Assembly: GCA_009760855.2 (NCBI GenBank)
Contig: WPIO01000092.1
Location: 392,501 to 451,000, forward strand
DNA from: Cristatella mucedo
Lineage: Eukaryota; Bryozoa; Phylactolaemata; Cristatellidae
DNA: 58,500 bases
Reading direction: 5' to 3'
Below, piece by piece: positions 11,225 to 21,790 of the stretch. Numbering within the stretch: position 1 is the stretch's first letter; each line of letters opens with the position of its first letter. A model generated the notes under the pieces. The model ran no database searches. It was not told the origin of the DNA and saw nothing but the letters and a program-made list of their open reading frames with translations. The position numbers and the translations under genes are program-made.

Positions 11225-12245
11225 AGCCTCACTCTGCTGCCGACTCCATCGCCTCCATGGCAGCCTGCATCGGTTACATTCGCGCCTGCGAATCGGCCAC
11301 TAACTTTATGAAGCTTAACGAAGACAGGACCGACCTAATACTTGATGTATTTTCTGGTTACGTAACCAGAACAGGTGTCTTAACAGTGACACGATTGTGA
11401 CCAGGCCTCTCCCCTCCCCTCCTTGCAGTTGCATGCGTCTCCCTCTTTATATGAGCCACGATAGAGCGCAGCATCATAGGAGAACATGTCATACAATGGA
11501 TGATGCATAGCACTGCCGAGACCAATTTATGATGAGTGTATGCAACTATATTATAGTAAAGCTTAGTGTCACTCTCAAGTTGGAAGACCTCACCCTCGAG
11601 ATTGGTTCAACTAGCATCACTGCAGCGACGCCGGCCCGTAATCTGGGCGAACTGTTCCAGACAACTTGTGATTGGATGAGCATACATTGACGCCGCTGTC
11701 CAGTCGGCCTACTGGCAGCTGATTGACATTGCCAAACTCAGGGCCAGCTTAGACACAATTATGACAGCCAAACTCGCTCACGCGTTTTGTAAACATAGCC
11801 TCTTAATTACAACAATTTCCTTTATTAAGGAATCCCTGGCTGTGGCCTTACTCGTGTGCAACTAAAACATAACCCATCAGTTCGTCTGTTCTGTTGTCGT
11901 CAGTATCTCTGCCATGTCACGCCGCTTTGTTTTGAGCTCCAATGGCTCTCTATCAAGCATCAAATCGATTGCAGCAACCTCTGTCTGGCTTACATGCACC
12001 AGCCTACTCATCCGACCTCTTTGCTCCTCCTGTGTGCTCTCGCACTACGTGCTCCTCATTATCTTGTCATCTTGCCGTCCCTCGAACTAAATTGCAATCC
12101 TTTGTTTGTCCGGCTTTCAATTTGTAAGCACCGGATGTTTGGAACTCGCTTCCTGCTTCAGTCATTACTGGTATTATTGACTTTTCGCCAATTGTGTATA
12201 CGCTAAAAATGCATTCGTTCAGCTCAGCTTTCCATACGCAATCAT
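11225..12245 (+). mobile_element. Decayed LINE1-type RT C-terminal region
   Basis: Shows SACIGYIRA...ATNFMKLNEDRTDLIL, LKLEDLTLEIGSTSITAA and PARNLGELFQT, then thumb and tail residues (CHVTPLCFELQWLSIKHQID) in shifting frames. It lacks the 3' hairpin. Confidence 0.75.
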
Positions 12246-12734
12246 GGAGATTTGTTTGGTTTCCCTGTGCTTTGCTTAATTACTCGTCTTGATTCAGAGC
12301 ATTTTACTAGCCAGGCTTCGTACTAAGCAGAAGCCCTATATGTCTTTTGTTTTTTTGCTTTTGCACTCTGGTCTAAGCGACACACGTTTTGCATGTTTTC
12401 TAGGAACGATACCTTGCATTTAAATAATTTTTTCAGCTATTTATTATCTCGCAGTGAGCTGTGAAGTGAACTGATTCAGCAGGTTCGGTTCTCTTGGGGT
12501 GCTATTCAAATGACGCGTACTCGTTAGTGGTATTTAGTTTAACCTTAATGGTGAACTCCCTCGGTAGGAAACGACGGGCAAACGCATCGCACTCGACGGA
12601 ACGAGCGAGCGATTGAATCTTTAGTGCGAAACTATGAATTCTGCGAAAATGATGTTCACACGACAGCGGCTTAGAATCTGCCCAACAATCGGCACTCGAA
12701 AGCTCACCTGTCGAGGCTCAGGTTTCGCCCGTAC
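12246..12734. other. No recognised feature
   Basis: Nothing identifiable. Confidence 0.5.
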
Positions 12735-12800
12735 CGGGGGCGGGACGGGACGGGGCGGGACGGAGCGGGGCGGGACGGAGCGGGGCGGTGTCGTCGTGCT
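12735..12800 (+). repeat. GC-rich 15-bp minisatellite
   Basis: Units related to GGGGCGGGACGGAGC repeat about four times. The G-runs on the + strand could form a quadruplex. Confidence 0.85.
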
Positions 12801-13649
12801 GGGCGGGGCCAGGCGCTGGTTACGGTTCAGGCTTGCAGGGACGAGACGCACCATTTGCCCATAATTAGCTTGCCATAGCCAAATCTGACACTCGCGAAGG
12901 TCGAGGACGATATGAATATGTCAAGGAATGAACAAGATAATCACTCGGATTAGTATTACAAGATAATAACCCAGATCATTAGGCGGGCACCGCCATGCGG
13001 AGCGGAGCTTCCGTTTTTTTTGGCCGATTTTAGCCAACGATAGCTCAAACGTTATGTACGTATTAATCGACAAACGCGTACTTGACCGACAATGCCTGTT
13101 CACTCGGTGACTCTTTTATCTTCCTCATTCGTTAGACTCGCCACTCAAATAAGCAATAGAGCGGCAAGTATAAAAAGGAAAGGACTTGTCAGTCGCCGCA
13201 TGAGTCGCGGCCGCTCTTACAGCCGCAATGTTTACGCTACTTGCATGCCGTTTCGTCGTCATCGGCCAGCACGTCAGCAGGTTTAATTAACGCTGCCATT
13301 GTAGTTAAAGAAGATTGCTTGATCGCTGAAGGATCTAGCGCCATGATGAGGTTGGCTAAGCTGGCCCGACATTATCAGGAATGCTGATCAGAAACTAATC
13401 GCCGTGAGCAATCTTGTGAAGACAAAGTAAAAGGATGAAAGAGTCCAACTGATCTCATGAAATTGTCGGCAAGATGCTGTTAATGGAGCTGCTTGTACAC
13501 ACGATTTGCGTTTTTCCTCTTGCCCTGTGTAATCGCTGAGCACACCTTGGGATTTCTTCGACACAGACGGCACATGGCTGTACCTGCATGTGGACCCCAT
13601 CCCAGTCTTATTGCACATCGTAAGCGCTCAAACCTTTCGCAGCTCGTGT
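12801..13649. other. No recognised feature
   Basis: Only short frames. The right end grades into a decayed LINE. Confidence 0.45.
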
Positions 13650-13860
13650 TTGCGCACAATTGCACTTGGATGGCAGCTCAGCTCCTTAAACTAAGCGAAG
13701 ATGAGGCAAAAATAGTAGTCGTGGAGCAATCTTGTGTCATTCACAAACTGTGACTGAGAATTATTCAAATTGGTTTGGTCAAAATATCTCCTTTAGCTTT
13801 TGCATAGAATCTGGGTGTCCAGCTCCAAAAAGATAAGATTCACTAGGTCAGTGCATGTAA
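13650..13860 (+). mobile_element. Decayed LINE1-type fragment
   Basis: CTWMAAQLLKLSEDEAKIVV and CVIHKL align with the TWMAANFLKL.EDKTNLLVMG and VIHKLGRLTLKI segments. It runs into the AT-rich 9-bp array at 13865. Confidence 0.7.
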
Positions 13861-13864
13861 TATT

Positions 13865-14170
13865 ATATTTATAATATTTGTATTTATTTTATTTATTTTA
13901 TTTTATTTATTTTATTTATTTTATTTATTTTATTTATTTTATTTATTTTATTTATTTTATTTTATTTTTTTTTTTTTATTTTTTTTTTTTATTTATTTTA
14001 TTTATTTTATTTATTTTATTTATTTTATTTATTTTATTTATTTTATTTATTTTATTTATTTTATTTATTTTATTTATTTTATTTATTTTATTTATTTTAT
14101 TTATTTTGCTTATTTTATTTGTTTTATTTGTTTTATTTATTTTGTTTATTTTATTTATTTATTTATATTT
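13865..14170 (+). repeat. AT-rich 9-bp tandem array
   Basis: TTTATTTTA repeats about 30 times with a poly-T interruption near 13965-13990. It would encode LFI repeats, which has no meaning as protein. Confidence 0.95.
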
Positions 14171-14546
14171 ATAGTAAATATTTATAATATTTGTATTTAT
14201 TTATAATTATTACTAATATTCATTTACAATATCTCGCTGCATCAGCTCCGCCTTCAGGTCTGTCCACTTTTACTTAAACATTGTTATAATAAAAGAAAAC
14301 AGGCTTATGCGGGATACAATAGCAGTATCGGCCCTTGTGGACGTAACATTCAGTTTTTACTTTCACAGCTCTTTTTAAAAATATTTCTGCCTGTTCAAAG
14401 AGACGATCATAGGTCGTGCCAAACGTGACAGATAGGCTACTCTGTCATTAAAATTGCAACTGCCAAATTAAAATCTAAATCTCCCACCCTTATTCGCTCC
14501 CGATGAAGCAGTTTATCTACGTCAAATTCTGTCACTCGCTTTTATA
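14171..14546. other. No recognised feature
   Basis: AT-rich at the left; nothing identifiable. Confidence 0.5.
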
Positions 14547-14695
14547 TAATTCGTTCATATAGCGTCCTAATAGAACTTGATCTCTATTCGGGCGCTACTC
14601 ATTCACGCCACGGAGCTCGAGCCCACGACCTCATCCAGACCTCGGTCCCCCGGGGCAAGCATCTTAACCGCTGGGCCGAACCAGCGCGGCCTTCC
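14547..14695 (-). mobile_element. SINE1 (tRNA-derived), antisense
   Basis: TATAGCGTCCTAATAGAACT, ATTCGGGCGCTACTC, GGAGCTCGAGCCCACGACC (box B antisense), AAGCATCTTAACCGCTGGGC (box A antisense). Confidence 0.87.
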
Positions 14696-15017
14696 TCTTG
14701 CTCCGGCTTGCCATCTCGAATCGTCTAGCGGTGCTTCTAAGTATCCTCGGAAGATTCGGAAAGCGTGCTCTCAATAGCAAACCCAAAAACCCATTTTCTT
14801 ATCACAATTCTTGCTTCGTCCGCTTGAATAGTTTTTTATTTGCTTATGGTAACTTCCATTGCGCACGCTGCTATTATTAAATCGGGTGACACAATTTCCT
14901 TGCTTCGTTGTTAAGTGCAGCGATACAGGAAAGCCTTCTTTCGGTTTGAACGATATTTTAGCCGATCTGTCAGCCCAAATATGCATAGGGCGTACATGTG
15001 TTAGATATACTGTACAC

Positions 15018-15417
15018 AATAATAAAATACACTTGATAAAGCGCCCTCAGAGAACTTAATCTCTTTCTAGGCGCTTTACATTTGCTGCAAAGGGAAATGC
15101 AATTGAATGGTAAGTATGAAAATGCTTGAAAAACAAACACAATGAATAATACGGTTAGGGGTGACATGCACAGGGTCAGCATGCAAATGTGGTTAGTGGC
15201 AGCATGCACAGTGTCGGCACCCATAAGCACGTAAATGATCGAATCACAGGGACCCACTAAATGCTGTCCTAAATAGGTGTGTTTTTTAAGTTCCTTTTAA
15301 ATGCAGTCAGGTCAGGGGATGTTCTGACGCAGGTCGGGAGGGAGTTCCAGGCTTTGGGAGCATACGAACTAAATGCACGGTCTCCAAAGGATTTAAGGTT
15401 TGTACGAGGTATGAAGC
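15018..15417 (-). mobile_element. LINE1-type 3' end, antisense
   Basis: The (AAT)-rich end and tail hairpin lie at 15020-15080. On the minus strand further out are FKRNLKNTPI and the PKAWNSLPTCVRTSPDLTAF region. It stops at a long (TA)n(GT)n tract at 15436. Confidence 0.88.
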
Positions 15418-15434
15418 GTACATGCGTCCGAGTC

Positions 15435-15435
<1 letters not shown>

Positions 15436-15506
<71 letters not shown>

Positions 15507-15519
15507 TGTGTGCATGTAG

Positions 15520-15602
<83 letters not shown>
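15436..15602 (+). repeat. (TA)n followed by (GT)n
   Basis: TA run to about 15502, short break, TA again, then GT run from about 15541. Confidence 0.97.
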
Positions 15603-15603
<1 letters not shown>

Positions 15604-16189
15604 AATATCAAATGCTGTAACTCATAGATTACATTGTCAAATCTAGACTAAAGCTTTCTTTCTTCTAAAGCCTTCTTAAAGCTTTTTTTCTGGCCGGAAC
15701 GAATTAGCGTGTATCCGCCTCAGTTTCTATTAATATTTTGGAGGCAAATGCTTAGAAATTTGACCAAGCAAGCTTTCATTCGTCTTTCCTTCTCGTGTGA
15801 GTTATATGTCCAAAAATCCGGCGCACAACTTTCAATTAAACTAATTTTAAGATCCTTGGGGGGCTCATTCCTATTCACATCGTATACATACAGTCATATT
15901 TTCATGCTGACAATGTGATCAAAAGTATTAAAGGACATTCTCCGTTCTTTAGAAATAATCAAGGTTGCTTAATATACTGAAGCTCTTTCCTGCCACCATA
16001 TAATGAGACCAACGCATGTGAAGCAGAAGTAGGCACGTCCAAGCCGCGGTCAAGGATGAGGGAAATCATATTCATAGGGTGCAGACAGTTACTGTGTGGT
16101 TCTGGACACAACACTTGGCTGTGAAATAGATTCGCCGTCTGCGAAACAAATTATTTCCTAGATATTGCATCAAATTGCCCAAGTAAGCT
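15603..16189. other. No recognised feature
   Basis: Nothing identifiable until the LINE1-type frame begins. Confidence 0.5.
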
Positions 16190-17120
16190 ACCTTACGTCG
16201 CAATGCTGCTGGAAAGGCTGACTTTCAAAATTGGCTCTGCCAGCATATCTCCAGTTGCATCAGCTCGAAATCTAGGTGTCATATTCCAAAGCAACCTCTC
16301 GTTAGACGACCACATCAGCTCCACAGTCAAATCAGCCTATTTTCAGCTTCATAACATTGCTAAAATTCGGGCTTGTTTAGATAAGGATACCACGTCCAAG
16401 TTGGTCCATGCATTCGTGACATCTCGTCTCGACTTCTGCAACTCACTGCTTACTGGCCTACCAGCATGTGCGATCAGGCGATTGCAGCTGGTGCAAAACT
16501 CTGCAGCTAGGCTTGTCTGTCGTGAGCGTCGCAGTTGCCACATTACTCCACTTCTCGCCGACCTGCACTGGTTACCAGTCAAGCAACGGATTGACTTCAA
16601 GGTTTTGTCGCTCACTTTTAGGTCTCTTCATTCTATGGCTCCAGCTTATCTTTCAGATATACTACCCCATCAGGCAAAGCATCGTACCACTCGCTTTTCG
16701 GAATCCAACAGTCTAGAAATACCTCGTACAAACCTTAAATCTTTTGGAGACCGTGCATTTAGCTCGTATGCTCCCACAGCCTGGAACTCCCTCCCGACCT
16801 GCATCAGAACATCCCCTGACCTGACCACATTTAAAAGAAACTTAAAAACATACCTATTTAGGACAGCATTTAGTGGGTCTTTGTGATTCGTCCTCGATTT
16901 GCTTAGGCGTGCTGACACTGTTCATGCTGCCACTAACCACATTTGCATGCTGACCCAGTGCATGTAACCCCTAACCATGTTATTCATTTTGTTTGTTTTT
17001 CAAGCATGATTTTACTTACTATTCTATTGCGTATCACTTTGCAGCAAATGTAAAGCGCCTAGAAAGAGATTAAGTTCTCTGAGGGCGCTTTATCAAGTGC
17101 AATATTATTATTATTATTAT
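16190..17120 (+). mobile_element. LINE1-type 3' fragment (RT C-terminus and tail)
   Basis: An open frame of 227 codons (16203-16886) reads LLERLTFKIGSASISP, RNLGVIFQSNLSLDDHISS, RLQLVQNSAARLVC and AWNSLPT, matching the C-terminal part of the intron 5 element. The 3' tail hairpin is at 17050-17097, followed by (ATT)n. It is the best-preserved C-terminal frame in the window, truncated at its 5' end. A SINE2 begins directly after its (ATT)n end. Confidence 0.92.
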
Positions 17121-17122
17121 TT

Positions 17123-17285
17123 GAGCCGCGACGGCACACTAGATAAGGAAGTTGCTTTTCACGACCTCGACCCCGAGGTCGTGGGCTCGAATCCTGTGGT
17201 GGGAGATTCTTTATTGCCGCTGCAAGCGGAGGTGATTGCCGTAAAAGCTCTTCTGTCGCGCTATACAAAAGAGACAGGATTGCCC
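17123..17285 (+). mobile_element. SINE2 (tRNA-derived)
   Basis: GAGCCGCGACGGCACACTAG (box A region), GTGGGCTCGAATCCTGTGG (box B), TTTATTGCCGCTGCAAGCGG, AAAGCTCTTCTGTCGC and a truncated end. It sits immediately after the (ATT)n tail of a LINE1-type copy. Confidence 0.9.
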
Positions 17286-18199
17286 ACTCCAAGATTGCCC
17301 GCGAAGAACTCGTAGTATCAACGACCTGGGCTGTGAAGAGGCGAGCACTTTACCGATGGGCTAAGAACCGGGGGGAGCGTTGGCTTTAAATCTACGCTTA
17401 CTGAGCTTCATTAAATACAATTAAATTGGTTTTCATCTTAGAACTTTTCGTGTTACCGCATGCCTGCGAGATTAAATAATGCGTCTGCTTTGCGTATATC
17501 ACTCGCGTCTTGTTTTCGAGCGATTTATTATTAGATTAGCCCTCACGAGTCACCTAATATCACTAATCCAGTGAAAATCCCCCTTCTTGGAGCACCGCGG
17601 TAGTGTTTGCACTGTATGTGTGCGATATGCAGCATACACTTCGCGAGCGATACGCCATAGCGACGGCGCCGTGGATAGTGGTCTGTCAAAGCGCCGCGTC
17701 GTCTGCTTGTCTAGAGTCACGAATTTCTTTTAATACGATTTGGCCTCCAACATCACCGACATCGATGACATCTAGCGTGCATGCGCGGTCGATCAGTGTT
17801 AGAAGCAGCAGGCGTCTCGATAGCTCTATTGGTATAGCGCTGGCACGACGGCATTTGTCATTTATCTCTTTAATTTCGAATGTGCGCGCGAGAGTCACTG
17901 TGCGCGAGCCCTGTACGCACGAAGTGGCCTAAATGGAAGTGGCAGTCGACTCGCTAGCCGCTGCCTACCGCTGGCAAGCGACCGTGCGTAAAATTAACGA
18001 GGCGAGCATCGTCCGTATGTCCCGCGATTAAGGTAAGGTAATTAACTAAGGTAACTGTCTTTCTTTCCCACTTTAATGTAGTGTGTCAGAAAAAATCTAA
18101 TCTTTTCCAAATAATAATTCTCCGTTTTAATAGTGACGCAATCCGATCAAAAATCGAAAAAGCCCAGTGGAAAGCACAACTTTCGTCAAAGGCAGCAAC
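17286..18199. other. No recognised feature
   Basis: A 109-codon frame at 17603-17932 shows no recognisable motif. Confidence 0.45.
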
Positions 18200-18580
18200 A
18201 GCCGGAGGCCCGAGAGGGCCGCTGGCGAGCGTCGTGCATTAGAGGCTCGATAAAAAGTAAGGCGACTTTGCCTAATGCAGCACCCAACAAAGCCCGAAGA
18301 CGAAGCCAATGAGCGTTGTGCTTTAGAGGCTCAACGAAACCGCTACTTCCGCCAAACGCACCACCAAGAGACTGAAGAGGAAGCCGATGAGCGGCGCGCG
18401 TTTCGCGCTCAACTGAGGCCCGAGCCAATTTCGTCAAACGACGCAGCAACCACGAGATTGAAGAAGCAGCCAATTCGCGTCGCGCTTCCAATGTTCAACG
18501 ATCAGCGACTATCGTCAACATTCTTGGAAACTCCAGATTTTCCATCGCGAAAACTTTGACGAGAAAGCAGCAATTCGTAG
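18200..18580 (+). pseudogene. Tandem-repeat coding remnant (ERR/EAQR repeats)
   Basis: Four diverged units of about 78-88 bp start near 18214, 18302, 18380 and 18463. In one frame (18275-18559) two units read EDEANERCALEAQR and EEEADERRAFRAQLR. A third, in another frame, reads EEAANSRRASNVQR. Family knowledge: charged repeats of this sort occur in some invertebrate mobile-element proteins (for example Helitron-like) and in other repetitive proteins. I cannot assign a family. Frame changes between units suggest decay. Confidence 0.45.
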
Positions 18581-19022
18581 TTGCGGCCTGATAAACGTTG
18601 CCAACGTCATCAAAGCCTCGTTAACGTAAATATGTAATATTAATTTTAAGGACATTTACAATTAGGCCTAATTGTTAATAAAAAAAGTATTGTGTTTTTT
18701 TTAATTTAAAATTGCTTTGAATTTTTAAAAAACTGTGCTGTTAAGCTTTCAACATTCTCATGTTCAATTGTAATATCTCGTGATGTTTGACGGCTCTTGG
18801 CTTTATTTCAACGAGAGTGGCATTGAAGAAAATAGCGCTCTGTGTTGCTGCCGCTGGTCTAATCGTCCATGGTAGCTTCGTACCTCCTCCCCACGAAGTC
18901 TGGCTGAGGTCTGGCCTTATGTTAAGCGCTTCGTTCGTAAAAGTACAATTACAAAAAAGTACAAAATCGTACAAAAACGATACGTACAAAAGTACATTTA
19001 CAAGTTCGTGAAGAGCACAATT
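18581..19022. other. No recognised feature
   Basis: AT-rich stretch with several GTACAAAA-like repeats at 18935-18995. Confidence 0.45.
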
Positions 19023-19153
19023 GCTGGCTTGGTCTAGCGGTTAAGGTGCTCGCCCCGACCAAGGTCTGACTGAAGTCGTGGGCTCGAGCCCCGAGGCATA
19101 TGTGAAGCTCCTAAATAGAGATTAAGTTCTCTTGAGGCGCTATATAAATTAAT

Positions 19154-19165
<12 letters not shown>
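19023..19165 (+). mobile_element. SINE1 (tRNA-derived)
   Basis: GGTCTAGCGGTTAAGGTGCT (box A), GTGGGCTCGAGCCCCGAGG (box B), GCTCCTAAATAGAGATTAAG then GGCGCTATATAAATTAATTA. It runs into a (TA)n palindrome. Confidence 0.9.
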
Positions 19166-19227
<62 letters not shown>

Positions 19228-19230
19228 CAG
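19153..19230 (+). repeat. (TA)n/(GT)n/(TA)n with palindrome
   Basis: Two TA runs separated by a GT run. The second run forms a 42-bp perfect palindrome (19187-19228). Confidence 0.93.
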
Positions 19231-19469
19231 CTTTGTGAAAATGCAAGGAGCTGAGAAGGCACTGACCGCACTCAGTCTCCCCTCCTGACTACCTCTCCCT
19301 GTCCTCTTTAAATCCCTATTTTTGTAATGTATTCAAATATTATGCCTCCTAGTTGAAAATAATGCTTGCAAGAATGGTCTCTTGGTCTGTCACAACCGCA
19401 GTGCAAAATAATTTCTTTTAATTGAATTTGTTCCGTTACCATTTGCATTGTCCACTAATGAAATGATCG

Positions 19470-19780
19470 GTGTTTTGCACCTGCTGTAATCGCCTTACTG
19501 CACATGCCGGTAGGCCAGCAAGCAGTGAGTTAAAGAAGTCAAGACGGGATGTCACAAATGCATGGACCAACTTAGACGTGATATCCTTATCGAAACAAGC
19601 CCGAATTTTAGCAATGTTATGTAGCTGAAAGTAGGCTTATCTTAGATAGAGATCGGACCTGATGGCTAGCTGTAGAAGCAGTCTTCTGAATGAAGCTTTT
19701 AAAATTTAGGCAGCTGTCGAAAACGACACGTAAATTTCGGGCATGTGGTGATGGTCGCACAACAGCATCACCAATGCCTG
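19470..19780 (-). mobile_element. LINE1-type internal fragment, antisense
   Basis: The minus strand matches YFQLHNIAKIRACFDKD and VHAFVTSRLDFFNSLLAGLP. A more diverged stretch to 19780 covers the QTAS/ARNLRV part. Confidence 0.8.
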
Positions 19781-20424
19781 ACTAACTGCTTCTGCGGAAA
19801 TATATGCGGACGAGGGTGTCTACGTCACGAAGCTATTCGGAATGCTAAGGCACGAGAATGTATCGCTACGTCGATGCGAGCACGACGTATAGTCAGTCGT
19901 AGGTCGCAGTCTCCACACGTAGCTGCTAGCACTGCTTTGCAATAGCACCCGTGCTGATCGCCATTCCGCGACGAGACGGTAGGATACCACCCTGCATCAC
20001 CGCTGAGCTTACAACAGCGGCCATTGCCTTCCCACGGTGCAGGCTCGCTGCGATATGCGGCAGGCGCCTGCTGCATGCGCCCCAGCGTCACGCGCCTAAG
20101 GCAGACGCTTACCTGAGATATCGCAGGTACGGAGCGCGCCGATTGGCTGGCTACAGCTCGAAGGGGGTGCAAACTGAGTAGACTCAGACAACGCCGCCAC
20201 CGGAGCTGACTTAAGGCAAGATGACAGGCAACTTAACTTGACGCAGCCGCGGCAAGGCCCTGCCGCCGTCGGCGTCCATGACGCCGACTCGCCCGTATCT
20301 CCCAGGCTGGGCGTTTCCGCCGCTGCCACGAGAGACCGCGCTCTGCGTGCGCGACCGCGAGCGGCGAGGCATATCTGGCGTTGCGTCGTTTTCTCTCGCT
20401 CCCTTCACCGGTTACCCAAACCCG
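19781..20424. other. No gene recognised, CG-rich
   Basis: Frames are open on both strands through 20000-20400 because of base composition. No motif supports a gene. Confidence 0.4.
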
Positions 20425-20545
20425 TGAACTCATTCCGAATGACGTCACGAGATCCCCCTGGCTTGATGGCATTTAAACAGAAGCTAAATGTGCACCTGTT
20501 CCTCAAAGGAACAAAGCAAAGGATGTGGTTGCACTTTTAACACAG
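20425..20545 (+). mobile_element. Short LINE1-like 3' coding fragment
   Basis: Codes NSFRMTSRDPPGLMAFKQKL and NVHLFLKG, matching NSLPT..RTSPDLTTFKKNLKTHLF of LINE1-type. It lies just before the degenerate tandem array. Confidence 0.65.
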
Positions 20546-20589
20546 TCCGCGGTAATACTCAAAAAAAGTTGGATCTTCTCCCACCAGCT

Positions 20590-21790
20590 TTGCATTGGCC
20601 CAGGCCGTTGCAGTCGATTGCAGTGCATTGCATCGGGGTGATTTAGGCAATTTTATCGAATTGTGCGAGTCCACTATACGCAAAGACTAGAGCAACGTGC
20701 AGTTACATCTAGAGCTACAAGTGCTCGTTTTCAAGTCGTTTTGTGGCGGATTTCGGTGGATTGCGGTATTGGTCCGGGCCATTGCGATCAATTGCAGTGC
20801 AGAATGGTCGAGGCAACCGTAGTGAAATTGTGCAAGTATACAATAACCGAAGAGTAGAGCAATGTGCTATCACATTTAAGTTCCGGTCGCTTCGCAGCGG
20901 ATTGCGGTGGTTGGCAGTATGGGACCGGGCTGTTGCAGTCGATTGCAGTGCAGAACGCGAATCCACAGCGGGGTTTAAATTTGTGGGTGAACTTTGAACT
21001 GGGTCTAGTCCTGTACAGTATGTAAATTAGAGCTTTGTGTTGACGATTTAAGGACGGTTTGCAGCGGATTAGAGTGGACTGCGGTATTTGCCGTGCCATT
21101 TAGAGCGACTGCCTCGCATTGCATTGCTAGAGTACGCGGATGCACAATTTCTTGAATTTACGCCGACGTGAGAACAAGCACAGTTCGCTTTAATATGCAA
21201 CAAAAACTGAAGCTCTGCGAAATCCATTTCTAGTCGTTTTGCGGCGGACGCTGTGCATTGCAGTGGATTGCTGTATTTCCCGGGCCATTGCAGTCGATTG
21301 ACGAGTGTATTGCACGAGAACAGCAGTGCCAATGCAAATGAAGCTTTACGGATACAATTTTCACAAAGTGTACTGTCATATGCAATCAAAAAAGGAGCTG
21401 TTCACACAGAATTGTTTTCGTTTTCTGTTGGTATGCAGTGGATTTCTGAATTGGCCCGGGATGCTGCAATCTATTTCAGTGGACTTCGTGACTATACATG
21501 AGCAGATTGGCAAGAAAATGTGTGGGTACGCTTTAAATATAGCGTAGTTTTATATTCCAAACTTGTTTGAGCTTTTCGCAGCTGATTTGTGGTGGCTTTG
21601 AGGCGATCTAAAGTGTATTTCGGTACAGGCCTTCGTCTTTGCAGCTCGTTTGGATGAGTGCACAGCGATAAGAAATCTGTTGGATACATAAAATCGAAGA
21701 TGTACTACAATATTCGCTCGAAATTTGAGCTCGGCAACGCCGTTTTCCTATCGATTTCTATAGCCTAATTAGAGTGAATTACGGCGGTGG
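20590..21790 (+). repeat. Degenerate tandem array, about 171-bp period
   Basis: A motif CCGGGCCATTGCAGTCGATT-like, preceded by GGCGGATTGCGGTGGATTGC-like sequence, recurs near 20598, 20777, 20925, 21091, 21279, 21455 and 21626. The spacings are 179, 148, 166, 188, 176 and 171 bp. Each unit also has an AGAGC/GAAGCT-plus-AT-rich segment. The last units are the most decayed. This is satellite-like, with a nucleosome-sized period. Confidence 0.75.

Noticed and set aside
13878-14174. 98-codon LFI-repeat frame resembling a membrane protein
   Set aside because: Pure product of the AT-rich 9-bp array.
20590-21790. CRISPR-like array (repeats at regular spacing)
   Set aside because: Units are about 171 bp, degenerate, and the genome is eukaryotic; it is satellite-like.
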